DNA of 64,000 nucleotides from Athripsodes cinereus (lineage: Eukaryota > Arthropoda > Insecta > Trichoptera > Leptoceridae): the NCBI GenBank assembly GCA_947579605.1, contig OX388319.1:22147447-22211446 (forward strand), given 5' to 3'. The notes beneath the pieces are model-generated. The model saw nothing but the letters and a program-made list of their open reading frames with translations, ran no database searches and had not been told where the DNA came from. Below are positions 34,401 through 46,205 of this stretch, piece after piece. How positions within the stretch are numbered: the first letter of the stretch is position 1; each line of letters begins with the position of its first letter. The position numbers and the translations under genes are program-made.

Positions 34401-34741
34401 AAACAAAATCCTTTAAATCATGTCAAAATTCTCTTAAAATAAAGAACAAACAAATCCTAAGTAAAAATTATAGCAAATAACTTCAATAAAGTTAACAACA
34501 CATATGAAATTGTTGAAAAATTAGCTGCGATTACAAACGGCGCGACACCCACCACGACATCTTTATTTTCACTGACGTGAAATTATTCCCTATTGATTGT
34601 GCAATTTCATTGCTAACAACAAAATCATATTATACATCTTTAATGTTGGTTATCATGCAAAGTGTTGCTAGAATTTCATGCATAAAATAAAATACAGCAC
34701 CAAGTGAAAAGATTATCCTATTTTAAAAAAAATATTGCAAA

Positions 34742-35015
34742 GACCATTAAAGGTCACGTAGTCTTGTCTATGGATTTGCTTTTGCTTGGGGGGCAAACAG
34801 TCAGATTGCGCAAATCATCCTTGTAGGATGTTATGCCATAAGAGAAAAAAAAGAAAGTCAGACGACAAAATAATAACAAAATCGACACTGACAGTTTTTT
34901 TTTATTATTAGGTGTTCTTTAGGCGTTCCACCTAATATTACACCGTAATCGTCTGTTGTGTTGGGATGCCTGATGCCCCTCAAAGATTTTTCTGTGACGT
35001 CATCCTTTAATGGTC
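34742..35015. mobile_element. MITE with GACCATTAAAGG ends, copy 1
   Basis: GACCATTAAAGG at the left and CCTTTAATGGTC at the right are perfect inverted repeats. The interior (GGATTTGCTTTTGCTTGGGG, CAGATTGCGCAAATCATCCT, TCAGACGACAAAATAATAAC) is nearly identical to copy 2, 100 bases downstream in the same orientation. It contains TGACGTCA, the CRE palindrome, near its right end. Confidence 0.85.
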
Positions 35016-35121
35016 GCGGCCAACACATTCATAATAATGTAAAGTTATTAACACATTCTTCAATATTTTACTTTTTGTTTCAATAAATTTCAACAAGTTT
35101 CACCATTAAAATTCGAATAGT

Positions 35122-35396
35122 CCATTAAAGGTCACGTGGTCTTGTCTATGGATTTGCTTTAGCTTGGGGGGCAAACAATCAGATTGCGCAAATCATCCTT
35201 GTAGGATGTTATGCCATAAGAGAAAAAAAAGAAAGTCAGACGACAAAATAATAACAAAATCGACACTGACAGTTTTTTTGATTAGTAGGTATCTATTCTT
35301 TAGGCGTCCCACCTAATATTACACTGTAAACACTGTGAATGTGTTGTGTTGGGATGCCTGATGCCCCTCAATGATTTTTCTGTGACGTCATCCTTG
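35122..35396. mobile_element. MITE with CCATTAAAGG ends, copy 2
   Basis: Same body as copy 1, including the TGACGTCA near 35383; the right end is clipped (CATCCTTGG instead of CATCCTTTAATGG). It ends only about 130 bases before the proposed transcription start of the dsRNA-binding gene. Confidence 0.82.
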
Positions 35397-35499
35397 GTCT
35401 ATACTAAATATAATAATCCGAAATAAAAGTCTTTAAAAAGTAGTGTGAACTTTACGATTTTTAAATTTTTTACGTAATTTTTTAGTCTTCAAAAATCTA

Positions 35500-35626
35500 A
35501 GTTGGCAACACTGTTGTCACATCACCGGCCTCGGATTTCGCCATTTTGAAGTTTCGTTCGCTTGGCTCTATTTGGTAGGCGTCGTCTTTTATTATATTTA
35601 CTATTTATACTACTAATAAAACAAAA
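35500..35626 (+). promoter_or_regulatory. Promoter/5' UTR region of the dsRNA-binding gene
   Basis: Composition rises sharply (CACCGGCCTCGGATTTCGCC, GTTTCGTTCGCTTGGCTC) ahead of the ATG at 35627. No TATA box at a clear distance. The likely start of transcription is near 35530-35560, inferred from composition and absence of upstream exons. Confidence 0.4.
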
Positions 35627-38600
35627 ATGAACACAAGGAACAGCTCATGTAAGTATTTTGCGTAGGATATTTCATATTTTTACATTGCGCTTTCGTGAAC
35701 CGACATGGTTTTACACTGATAATGTAATGTGGAAGCGGCTCAAGGTTTGCGATCAATATTTGAAATAAATCACATTTTAACATATATAATATTTTCTAAA
35801 CTAGTTTCAAGTCATTATATTGTGTCTTTATCATGAATACTCAACGTATATTTCAGTCTTAGTCATGTTTAAATCAATTTATCCCCACTACTGACTCGTG
35901 TGTGACCCACTAACTCCCGTAGACTACCTTGGTCCAGAGATATGGATCAATGGTTTTGATATCGGAGAAGAGTAATTTAAATGATGAGTAGTGTGCTAGA
36001 GTACACGATCATCAAACATAAGAATTATGTTACCCAACAATCCATTAGTAGGAGGTTAGGAATCTTATGTCTCAAGGTTATTGAACTCAATTTTTTCCAA
36101 CCAGCTTTTATTTTGTGATGACTGAATATTTGACTGCAGGATTCAAATGTTTAGCAAGAAAGGATTTTTTTAGATTATGTGAATGTATCTAAACATAAAT
36201 TATTTTGAGTTCGTCGGTAGCATAGAGGTAGTCTCGGCCTCGTGAACAAGGGGTCCGTGGTTCGATCCCAGGTGCCGGCAAACTCCCCTTTCACGACACA
36301 AGCTTTTAGCTTACTGTGAAAGGTGTATAAGGTTGTATTTGGGTTTATAACAAAACCCAGGTATCTTTTTTTTAAATGTAATATTTTACCTGGAAAATAA
36401 AAATCCGGAATTTTGTGGATTTTTTATGCTCAAAAATAATTTGATTTTTTGTATGCGTTTAACATGTCACAAGTATACTTAAATTTTTATGTTTGATTCG
36501 TAGGTTAGGTTAGAGTTGGTCTGGTGTTATTTTATGCTACAGCACATTTATTGACAATCATTTCATTATCACATCATTTCTTGGGTGAAAAACTATATAA
36601 TTATGTGAATATAAGTAGAAAATGTATAAATTTAATTTTGATGTGTTCAGCTTATAATATAAATATATTTTCAATTCGTCGGTAACCTGGAGGTAGAGTC
36701 TCGGCCTCATGCACAAGAGGTACGCGGTTCAATCCCAGGTGCCGGCAAACTCCCCTTTCACGACACAAGCTTACTGTGAAAGGTGTATAAAGTTTGCTTA
36801 AATCACCATTGACTCGCAGACTACAGAATACTATAATCCCTATGTCATAACACTTTTTCAGTGCAAATACTGGCAACAATCTAATTAACTAAAATTTATT
36901 ATTTCTAGACGGCCGTTATCCAGCCAGGTACAACAACACAGGAACATTTGTCCCAGCTGTGGTGAGTACACAGTCTTAAACAATAAGTAAATTACGTAAA
37001 AAAAATAATAGAATTCTTATACTCGGCAGGCTGTAATTTCAGTGGTTTTTTTAATTTATTATTTGTAAAGGTTTTTAAATTGTATTAAATAATCCATTTG
37101 TTATAAATTGATTTTTGTGCAATTTTACTGGTTTAAATCGTTCTCATAGATTTAAATTTGGAATTAAGTGCATTCAAATTTGCGGAATGAACAATGGAAA
37201 CAAATTTTTTGCATCCTTTTCCCCCAGCATGGTAAATATAGCGCACAGATGTGGTAAGTGCAGTTTTTACCTAATAAAATGAGTTATTATACGCATGCGA
37301 ATCTATATCATCTGAAGTATGTTCCTTAGGAATATTATTGCGTAACTCTGTGTCATTCACGAAATATTTAACAAAAACTATGTGTGGTTAGTACTAAATT
37401 GTACGGCATCTCAAACTTTCAACATTGATTATCTCAAAACTATGAAAACTGCACTTACCACATCTGTGCGCTATGCCATCGATATATACCATAAAAGACA
37501 CTGAACTAACGGTTTTCTCTTCTATATTGGCTGTGTTTACGGTTAGACAACATATGTTCTGTCTTTTTTGACTTAGATATTGATAAATGGATGAAAAGAG
37601 AAGTAAATAATTATTTTCTTTCTCATTCTATTATATACAAAGGGAAAAAGATAAGACAGAGTATTCATTGGCTAAATGTGGACACAGCTAAAGACAGATA
37701 GAAGAAAAGAGATCAGAAAACATTAATTTATGAATATTACTTAACAGATATTTATCAGAAAACATTTGTTTGTATTATTCATTTGGTAATTGTGGATATG
37801 CATATTAACTATTTAACTCATTTGACAATAAAAAATAGAATAAATAAATAGAATTAAAAAATTTCAGCTAAATTGAACAATCAAGATTTGTAAACTTTAA
37901 ACTATTGTCATCTTTTAATTGCTTGAGTCGTCGATGACTAAATTTTATTATTAACAACTATAATTATATATAAATGTAGCACATCAGCATATTATTTAAT
38001 GCCATTAATGTAATTTTAAATTATGTTGACCATAATTTTATGGTCAGTTTTTAGTCATAGACGATTTCTAAAATTCATTTGATTTTGACATTGTGCATGT
38101 TTTTAACCCTCTGGGTGGCGATAGTAAGATCTTGATTAAGTAACAGGTAACATAAATAAATTTACGTAAGTACAAAAGTATAAATAGTGTGGGATTGTTA
38201 TTACATATATAATAAATAGTATATAATGTTTGGATATTGCCGCACCAACAGGGTTAAAGATACCAGTGACATAACAGAGTTCTTTTTTATAATTTCTATT
38301 TTATTTTTACTTTTTAATTCATTGTCCTATTTTACCTACCTTTGCAGCCACTGCCACCAGAGGTCTTCAGGGACCCAGACTCCCAATCCCATCTGACACC
38401 TACCATATTCCCATCTCTCATTTACCTGATTCACACTTAGTCAATGAATGATGTAAACAAATGTTTATTCTCTGTCTGTTCTTCTCTTTGGCAATATAGA
38501 AAAGAAAAGAAGAAAAAAATATTATCTCTTTTTGTCTATATTTGCAACAAGAGGAAAAATGAGAAGCAACATTCATTTGCATCATTTCGATGCACTGATT

Positions 38601-41600
38601 ACCCAATCAGGTGATGCATTGCTTTGATTTTACAACATTGCATTACCTGGTAGTCTCATGTATCCTTTCCTCTCCCCACTATCACCTATTATCCTCCTCA
38701 CCTACATATTTATGTCACTCTGTTGTGCATATATGCATTTGTATGTGTCGAACACATCCATGGAACAACGGTCACCCATCGGATGTTCCCGAGGCTTGAC
38801 TCTGCTAAATGGCGCACAAATAATACACACATTATTATAGTTGCTCAAATTTTCGTTATATTTTCTTCACTCGATGGCATAAATTCAGATATTTTGAAAG
38901 TACATCGAATAGAATGATTATGATTGTAAATTATATCTGAAGTTTATGTTGAAACGAGTGTGTGATGTGGTTTGTGCGTCACTTTACACGTGTCGGCCGC
39001 CTGGAACGAGAGCAACGTGCGTATTGTGGATGTTTTCTCGATACATTAGATAAGCGTATACTCTAACAGTACAAGTGTGCAATTTTTCACTGGGTTGATT
39101 ATCATTGTACGCATCTAACCATCAATACCATCATTCAATCAATATCAAATTGTCACTTCCTATAAAAATAATATTGTTTACTATTATACCAATTTACATC
39201 ATCTATAAAGATATTATATTTTACTCTAAAGCCTAGTATATAAATAAAGTACATAGTTTTTATTGGGATTTAAAAGTAAATACAGATAGCAAAAACAAGT
39301 ATACTTAATAAAAATGTGCCAAAAAGTGGGCTTTGTCAAATCATCAAGACAAAACAATTCATATCTTGAGGAAACAAGGAATAGTTATTTAGTTTCACAC
39401 TATTGTGGTATTGATGTGTGTTTGATGCTAAACATTATGAATACAAATCACCCCTTTGAATGTTTGTGCACTGGTAACCCCCATACTCACTCCAATATTG
39501 GATGGGTCAGTCGCAGGACGGTGCGGCGGGCACTACCAAACCACCACGCAAACATGGGTATGTCTTAGTTTTAATCACCTTATATCTGTTTGTAATGTCA
39601 AATTTGCGTAGATCAAAGAGCAAGTCCTATCCTTATTAACGTTGTGCTTGGAATATTCAAGTTTTTTAGTTATAATTTTATGAATTTGACCGCAGTGTTC
39701 CAACTGTGAGTGACAATATGGGCAGATGTAAATATAGCAAACTTCATGTCGGAACTATAATTCATTATAAAAGACAATTGAAATCGGAATTTTTAACTTC
39801 ATTGATACTTGCTCTTTGGTGAAGACGCATTTAAATAATACGTATTTTAAAGAATGTATGAAGGAAGAAAAATTACTTACATACTGTATTAATGATGTCA
39901 AAGTTAATTTTTGGCTATTTCAATATCCAAATTAAATGTTTCGGAATTATAAATAAATTTTACATTTTTTTCTACCAATATTTAGGTAGGAATGTCATAT
40001 TTTATATTGATTTTGAAAAACCCTTATTTAAATTAATCAGTTTTCATTTCATTTATGTAAAGGTGCATTAAACGTAGTAAGATAAATTGAAACTAAATTA
40101 ATCAATTGATAATTATTAAAAATGCCAAAGCCATATGTAAAATCAAGTCAGGAGAATTAAAATTAGACTTGAGGCTGACCTTTAACAATAGCGTGCATGG
40201 ACCCAATACTCAGACTGCTGACCATATCAGAAATACTACAACAGGAGCAGAGTTAAAAAATAATTTACAATTTGGTAAAACAATTAAGTAGCATGCTGGT
40301 GAAAAGTTTTGATGATTTGGAATAGTGTTTAGTGTTATAAATAATTGCTGTTGTGAGGCATATATTAATTAAATAAATACAAATAGATAAGTATAGTAAA
40401 CACCCACTCCGATTTCTAGCACACTGTATTCTAAGAAAATTATTAAAATTTGCAAAAAGTGCGAAACATTTTTTTTTCAATTTGTAATACAATATGTTCT
40501 TTTCAGCTTGTGAGTTTTTCTATGAATTAGTAAAATGATGCTATAAGTATTAATTAATCTATTAAAGAGTAATTTTCATGTGATCACGCATACCAAATAT
40601 TAATATTAGTATCTCATTGTAGTTTTGTCAATTTTGAAGCCTGAGTTTTTGATGTAAGGCTGTGTTGTAATTTGTTAAAAGCAGACAACAAACGTCCAGC
40701 CTGTTCAGACGACGTACAGCCAGCAGAGCAAGCCACAGCCTCCTCAAACCCAACAACAATCTCAACCGGCGGCGCAGAATCCCTGGAAGACGGACACACA
40801 AGAGCAGCAGAACTACGCCATGCAACAACAGCAGCAGCAACAGGATATAGTGGACGAGTTCATGAAGGCAGAGCAGGGGGATGAGGGTAACGGGGACCTG
40901 CTGTTGGATGGATCAGGGGATGGGGGAGAGGAGGCGGGCAGTGGAGGACGCATGAAGTGGATGAAAAAGGGTCAGTGATTGCATTTGTGTCAATATTTAG
41001 TATTGTATGACTTGTACACCAGCCAATGTTTAATATATTTTTATATCGGAGTGAAACTTTATTATTATTAATTATCAATTTTACTTAAAAATGATTGTGT
41101 GAAATTCTTGAAATCATGTCTAGAAAGTCAATATACTATAAAATTTTGAAGACATCCACGTAACAAATCAAACACCTAGAAAACGTCATCCAGCAAAACA
41201 TTTCTATTGATCTCTTGTAAAATTTTGATAAATGCACATAGGAGGTTTTATGAATCCACCAATCATATGTATTGACAAAGATGTAATATAAAGTTTTAGA
41301 TGTGCGATGATTCGTGTATTTATGTTGTTTGTTTTATTTGTCAGTAGGTTTCAAACTGTCCATGAGAGAAAGACGTCGTCGCCAGAACAGACAGTTGCGT
41401 AAACTGCTCACACCCAAGAACGCCCTCACTGTCCTCAACGAGCTTACTCCCGGACACCAACATGAGTGCACTGTAGTGCCTGAGCAGGAACAGTATGGAG
41501 GTAGTCTTAACAAGCAGTATGTTGCAGTACTCAATGTTGGAGGCATCGAGTATAGAGGAACTGGTGAGTAATGATGGTGGTGACCCTTAATATTAGACAT

Positions 41601-44557
41601 TCAATCTGAAGATTCCGGATTTAAATTCTGCTGCCCTCTGCTTTTACATATTGTGGTCGGTTCTATGAAACCTCTTATGTGCTCCAAACCAATTTTTACA
41701 GGGGACGCAAAAAAACTGTTTTAAAGTCCACAGATCAACAAATGTAATCAAATTTATTATCTATCAATTTCATGTAAAACATCTAATTTTTTACATGAAT
41801 TGGATAATAATTTTGATTACATTTGTTGATCTGTGGACTTTAAAACTTTTTTTTGCGTCCCCTGTAAAATTTGGTTTGGAGTACATAAGAAGTTTCATAG
41901 AACCAACGACGATATGACAGCGTATTGCTTATGAGAGGAGATATTAGGGTTTATAACTAAATATATAATAAATTCAAAACAACAGTTTTTATTTGCCATC
42001 CTATCAAACATTCTAGAATTGTAATACATATTTGGTTCACGTATTGTGTATTATTTTTTTATGGTCCTTGTAAATTCAGTTGATAAAAAATAAATTACTT
42101 AAATTATGTTGCTGTATAAATGGCATATTATGATGCAAAATAATGTTTATTGAGTTATTTTGTTGTATTCCGACTATAAAATTTACATTTAGCATTCCTA
42201 ACGGATAAGATGTTTTTATCGTCTTAATTTAAATTTCTTGTCTCATGAGTGTTTCAGTAAACAATTTTTATATTATATTTGTTATTAATTATTATTGAAT
42301 GATGAAAAATCACTGCGCAAATCTGAATGTCCCCCACACGTTACATTCAGCACATGTCCTCCAGACATTCTGTTGAGGACTATTCTGCTTGTAAATATGA
42401 GGGGCGCATGTTCTGTGATGTTCTGACAATCATTTATATCAAATTTATTTATTTCAATAATATGCTGTACTAAGCCCTTTTACAATTACCTGAAAAACAA
42501 ATGTGTTAATCAAATTACACGACATTATGAGAAATCAAATATGTAACAATATTTGAAAAGTGCTTACCTAATACTGACTCTCATTTCTCCACCTAAAGGG
42601 GCGTTCACATTTGATCACTTAGTGATCAAATGATCAAATGATTACATAGTGATCACTCCGTATGATCCTCCAAGATGAAAAGGTGTGAACAGGCGTTTCA
42701 TCAATAGTGATCACTAGCGATGACGGAGGAAAGAGTTTACCACTCGTCATAATTTTGATGAAAGGTCCTTTCACTGAAATGACCATAAACAAGTTTTATC
42801 TTATTATTTGTTTTATTCTCTATGAATTTGTGTTGAATGTTAGAATCATGTACAAAATTATTATGCAGTCGAGAGCTATATTAATTTATTTATAGTGTTA
42901 TATTTAATTTTTGAATTTGTTTAATTATTTTTATACGAAAATATGTCAAAATACATACAACATGACTGAGAGTGTTGACATGGCAGTGAAAGCATAGGAT
43001 GAACAAATGTGAACAGACGTGTTCACTTTTGGTTTGACAGGCTTGACCCTGACACTCTGAATGATCATCCAAAGTGAAGCAATGTGAATGCTACTTATGG
43101 CTTATAGGCGTCTTGTATATTTTTTTCTTTGTATCTTATTTTCATTCTTCGGGTATTATGAAAAGAAGAGAAATTTAGAACCACCAGTGTTAAAAATACC
43201 TTTTATTGAAATAAAGAAAAGTTGACAATTTATAATTGATTACAGGTTTGTCTAAGTTATTGGCAAAGAACAATGCTGCCGAGCAAGTCATTAGAGACGT
43301 AATGATCAAGCAGATGGCCAAACTACCAGAGGTAACAGCACAGACTGAGGAGACCAAAATGGACACTACAGAGGGAGAGCCTACCACAGAACCTTCCTTC
43401 CCCATGATGCAGTTGGCGTCGTACGCCTTGCATAAGCTCTTCACTGACTGGCAACAAGAAGGCTTCAAAGTCCCCAATCTGGGACCAGTCAAGGTAACTG
43501 AAGCTTGAGTATATGCATTGGAGTTTCATGCTGAATCTGCACAAGTACATGTCTGATAGCTGTTTCATTATACATAAGTGTTTATTGAGTTTATTAAATT
43601 ACATCATTGTAATATTATTTATCATTTCAGCCTCCTTCAGGCAACATCTCAGATAAAGAATCTGTCTCCAGCATTGGCACCACTCCCAGCACCAAGAAAG
43701 CTGCCCGCAAGACTCCTGTCCTGCCTAGCAATGCGGTGCACTTGCATCCGTGTATGCTACTCAGTCAAATGAGGAGTGATGCCACTTACAACTTCCTGTC
43801 TGTCGAAGGCATCAAGCCTAACTCACAGATCTTCACCATGGGTGTCAATGTTGATGGGACCACATATGTTGGGAAAGGTATTTATATCATAATTGAATTA
43901 CTAATTATTGGTAGCACACTGTGATAATCTTTCTATAATAATGGGATCTATACCTCAGATTTGCTATGTGCAGCTTATAGTTCTAGTATATTATCAATTC
44001 TATTTTTGATCAGTTCACTTCGAGAATCAAACCCACAACCCTTTGCTTACAAGGCAAACGTATAGACCAGTGGTCAATCTATTTGAATAGGTATTAACGA
44101 GGTAGGTATGTTGTACATGGTACACACACGTATGTGAACTTCCTTTGAAGGAATGCACGACACAGAGTCTCGACACTTATGAATCGACTCGAGGCTTGGT
44201 TAAGAGTACTCTATTAACCTGGGCAACATTCCCAATTCCTGTGTACCATGCTTATTATATGTCTCAGATTTTTTTTAAAATTAGGTGTGGTTTTCAAGAC
44301 CGCCGCTTACAATTTTTGTAGGTATCATAATTCAGATGCACTTAAGAAAGAATTAATTAAGAATACAGGTGTTCTTAAGAACATACAGAGGAAATTATTA
44401 GAATTATAATCCAGTGTAATGTAATAAGTTTCTCAATTCTATTGTTTCAGCTCAAAACAAGAAGGAAGCTCGTCGTCTTGCGGCCAAGAAAGCCTGTGAA
44501 ACAATATTTAATCTGGTGTATCCTGATGATGGAAATGTATCCATCGAAGACATGTAA
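35627..44557 (+). CDS. Protein with two dsRNA-binding domains, DIP1-like (complete, 7 exons, 393 aa)
   Basis: Coding exons 35627-35648, 36909-36961, 40682-40970, 41348-41563, 43246-43493, 43631-43877 and 44451-44557 join in phase; 1,182 bases, ATG to TAA. The N-terminal third is Gln-rich (QQSKPQPPQTQQQ, MQQQQQQQD) then acidic/Gly-rich. A basic patch (MRERRRRQNRQLRKL) precedes dsRBD 1 (PKNALTVLNELTPGHQHECT ... VGGIEYRGTG-LSKLLAKNNAAEQVI). After an acidic Thr-rich linker, dsRBD 2 reads HPCMLLSQMRSDATYNF ... FTMGVNVDGTTYVGKG ... NKKEARRLAAKKACETIF, with the KKEA..AA helix that contacts dsRNA. No deaminase, DZF or RNase domain follows, so it is not ADAR, NF90 or Dicer. Two-dsRBD architecture fits Drosophila Disco-interacting protein 1; symbol withheld. 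Probably nuclear. Confidence 0.88.
36206..36376 (+). mobile_element. tRNA-headed SINE, copy 3
   Basis: GTTCGTCGGTAGCATAGAGG, exact B box GGTTCGATCCC, body CCCCTTTCACGACACAAGCT, and an A/T-rich end. Intron 1 of the dsRNA-binding gene. Confidence 0.85.
36672..36800 (+). mobile_element. tRNA-headed SINE, copy 4 (3' truncated)
   Basis: Same head with GGTTCAATCCC as B box; it stops after GTGAAAGGTGTATAAAG without the GTATTTGGGTTTATAAC end. About 100 bases before exon 2 of the dsRNA-binding gene. Confidence 0.8.
37241..37471. mobile_element. MITE with TA duplication and 26-bp inverted ends
   Basis: GCGCACAGATGTGGTAAGTG at the left end is perfectly inverted at the right end (CACTTACCACATCTGTGCGC), the pairing running on through CAGTTTT; both ends are flanked by TA. 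About 230 bp, Tc1/mariner-like by target site. Intron 2 of the dsRNA-binding gene. Confidence 0.82.
38348..38450 (+). other. Possible alternative terminal exon of the dsRNA-binding gene
   Basis: A good acceptor (TTTTACCTACCTTTGCAG) is followed in the phase left by exon 2 by about 30 codons (PLPPEVFRDPDSQSHLTPTI...) and a stop. Composition is more coding-like than the surrounding intron. If used, it would give a short protein without dsRBDs. No transcript evidence. Confidence 0.3.
41648..41915. mobile_element. Nearly fully palindromic MITE, copy 2
   Basis: Left arm ATTGTGGTCGGTTCTATGAA...TGTGCTCCAAACCAATTTTT and the complementary right arm ending AGAACCAACGACGATAT; matches 19682-19945 along its full length. 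It lies in intron 4 of the dsRNA-binding gene, so the pre-mRNA would carry a long hairpin. Confidence 0.88.
42593..43097 (+). mobile_element. MITE copy M2 (opposite orientation to M1)
   Basis: Ends TAAAGGGGCGTTCAC and, inverted, TAAGTAGCATTCAC as in M1 at 12391-12860, with GTGATCACT-rich subterminal parts. The left end has an extra TGATCAAATGATCAAATGAT array. Intron 4 of the dsRNA-binding gene. Confidence 0.72.
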
Positions 44558-45840
44558 AGTGGTCACGTAGGAGTCGCTAGTATTCCGTCTCGTATCACTT
44601 ACTAGTGACAAACAGCCAACCTAGTTAAATATATTGTATACACTTGCACTATAATGTGATGCAATGTCACTGGTAATCATGTTATATGTATAATCAAACT
44701 TCTAGATAGCAAACTCGTATTGTAATCAAACTTCTATATTACAGACTTGTGCTATAATCACATTTTTACATGACAATTTTATAATTAAACAAAATGTCAA
44801 TCAAAATTCTAGATGACAAACTCATGTAATCAAAGTTCCAGATGACAAACTCATGTTGTAATCAAATTTCTAGATAACAAACTGTCGATTGTTATTGTGT
44901 CTTTAGATTACAAACTTAAGTTGTTGTCGAATTTTGTCTTTACTTATTCTTTCATTGTATGAAAATACTGGCAGTGGGTTTTAGGGAATCTCAGATAAAT
45001 AACAAATAGAAGGTCCCAAAAATTCTTCATTACATTATTACATATTAGATTAATCTGGAAATTTAACTCTTGAGAACAGACATTGTTTGGCATATAGAAG
45101 ATTGACTTTATTGAAACCATACCTAAGGTCTTACACAGGTTGTAAATGTAAGAAAATTCACTATAAACACATGAAGAAATGTTGTCCTATCATTACTTTA
45201 TTTGGACAGTTTGTACAATTTTTTGTTGTTTATTTTTTCTTTGTATATTAAGATTTTATTTTTTGATAGCCCATAAGGAAGCATTCTGTTTATTAATTAT
45301 AAACCTAACATTATTTTTTTTATATTATCGTAAAAGATAGGACTTATAGAAATATTGTTTCTACAATCATTCACTTTAGTTTGATCAGTATTTTTTTTTT
45401 ATAGTCTGAAGATTTTGAATTATGAAAAAAATAGTTGATTGAATACCTCAGTTTTATATACAATAAATATTTGATATAATCCAGATTGGATTTTCATTAA
45501 TTGGTGGTGTTTTGTTGGACATAAATTATTAGAATTTGTGGATGATTTGCCTTTCGACACCATGAGTCAAAAATGTGTGTTTTAGTATATTAATGTATCA
45601 TTTAGTAATAAACATAAAAAAAGGAAATTTGAAGCAATGAAATGTGTTTTTTTTATGGTAACACTTTGTGTTAAATCTCTGTGATGGTATGCGTGTGTGT
45701 GGATTAATGAGATGTTTGATGTTGGACTGGTTTATTAATACGAGTAATCAGTAATAATCCTTCTATATATTGTATGTATGTTTGTCCTGATACTTAATAA
45801 GTATTGATAAAATTAAATTAATAAACATATGCCTACAAGT
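44558..45840 (+). other. 3' UTR of the dsRNA-binding gene
   Basis: AATAAA signals lie at about 45462, 45607 and 45820. The part at 44690-44900 has degenerate repeats of a TAATCAAAnTTCTAGATnACAAACTnnTGTTGTA unit, about 50 bases per unit, four or five times. No other gene is visible. Confidence 0.55.
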
Positions 45841-46205
45841 ATTTCATGTCTTTTATTTCCATTTTTTACTTTTCGTGAGATGTATGCATACTTTTTTGTC
45901 TATTTGTGCTGTCACAGCGTACCCCACTTGTGGGATATATCGTCATTGCATATTCAAAAAGGGATATGTTAATTCATAAATGTATTGACATTTCTAGAAT
46001 AAACTGCTCATAATGACATCATAACCATTTTATAAAGTGATTCTTAGTATCACCCTACTTGTGGGATATATCATTATTGCATATTCAAAAAGGGACATGT
46101 GAATTCATAAATGTATTGACATTTCTAGAATAAACTGCTCATAATGACATCAAAACCATTTTATAAAGTGATTCTTAGTATCAAATATTAAAATTCAATA
46201 CTTAA

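Noticed and set aside
41334..41600. 88-codon minus-strand Ser/Cys-rich frame
   Set aside because: Antisense to dsRBD 1 of the DIP1-like gene.
43190..43568. Minus-strand frames of 100 and 81 codons
   Set aside because: They overlap exon 5 of the dsRNA-binding gene in antisense and have no splice or domain support.
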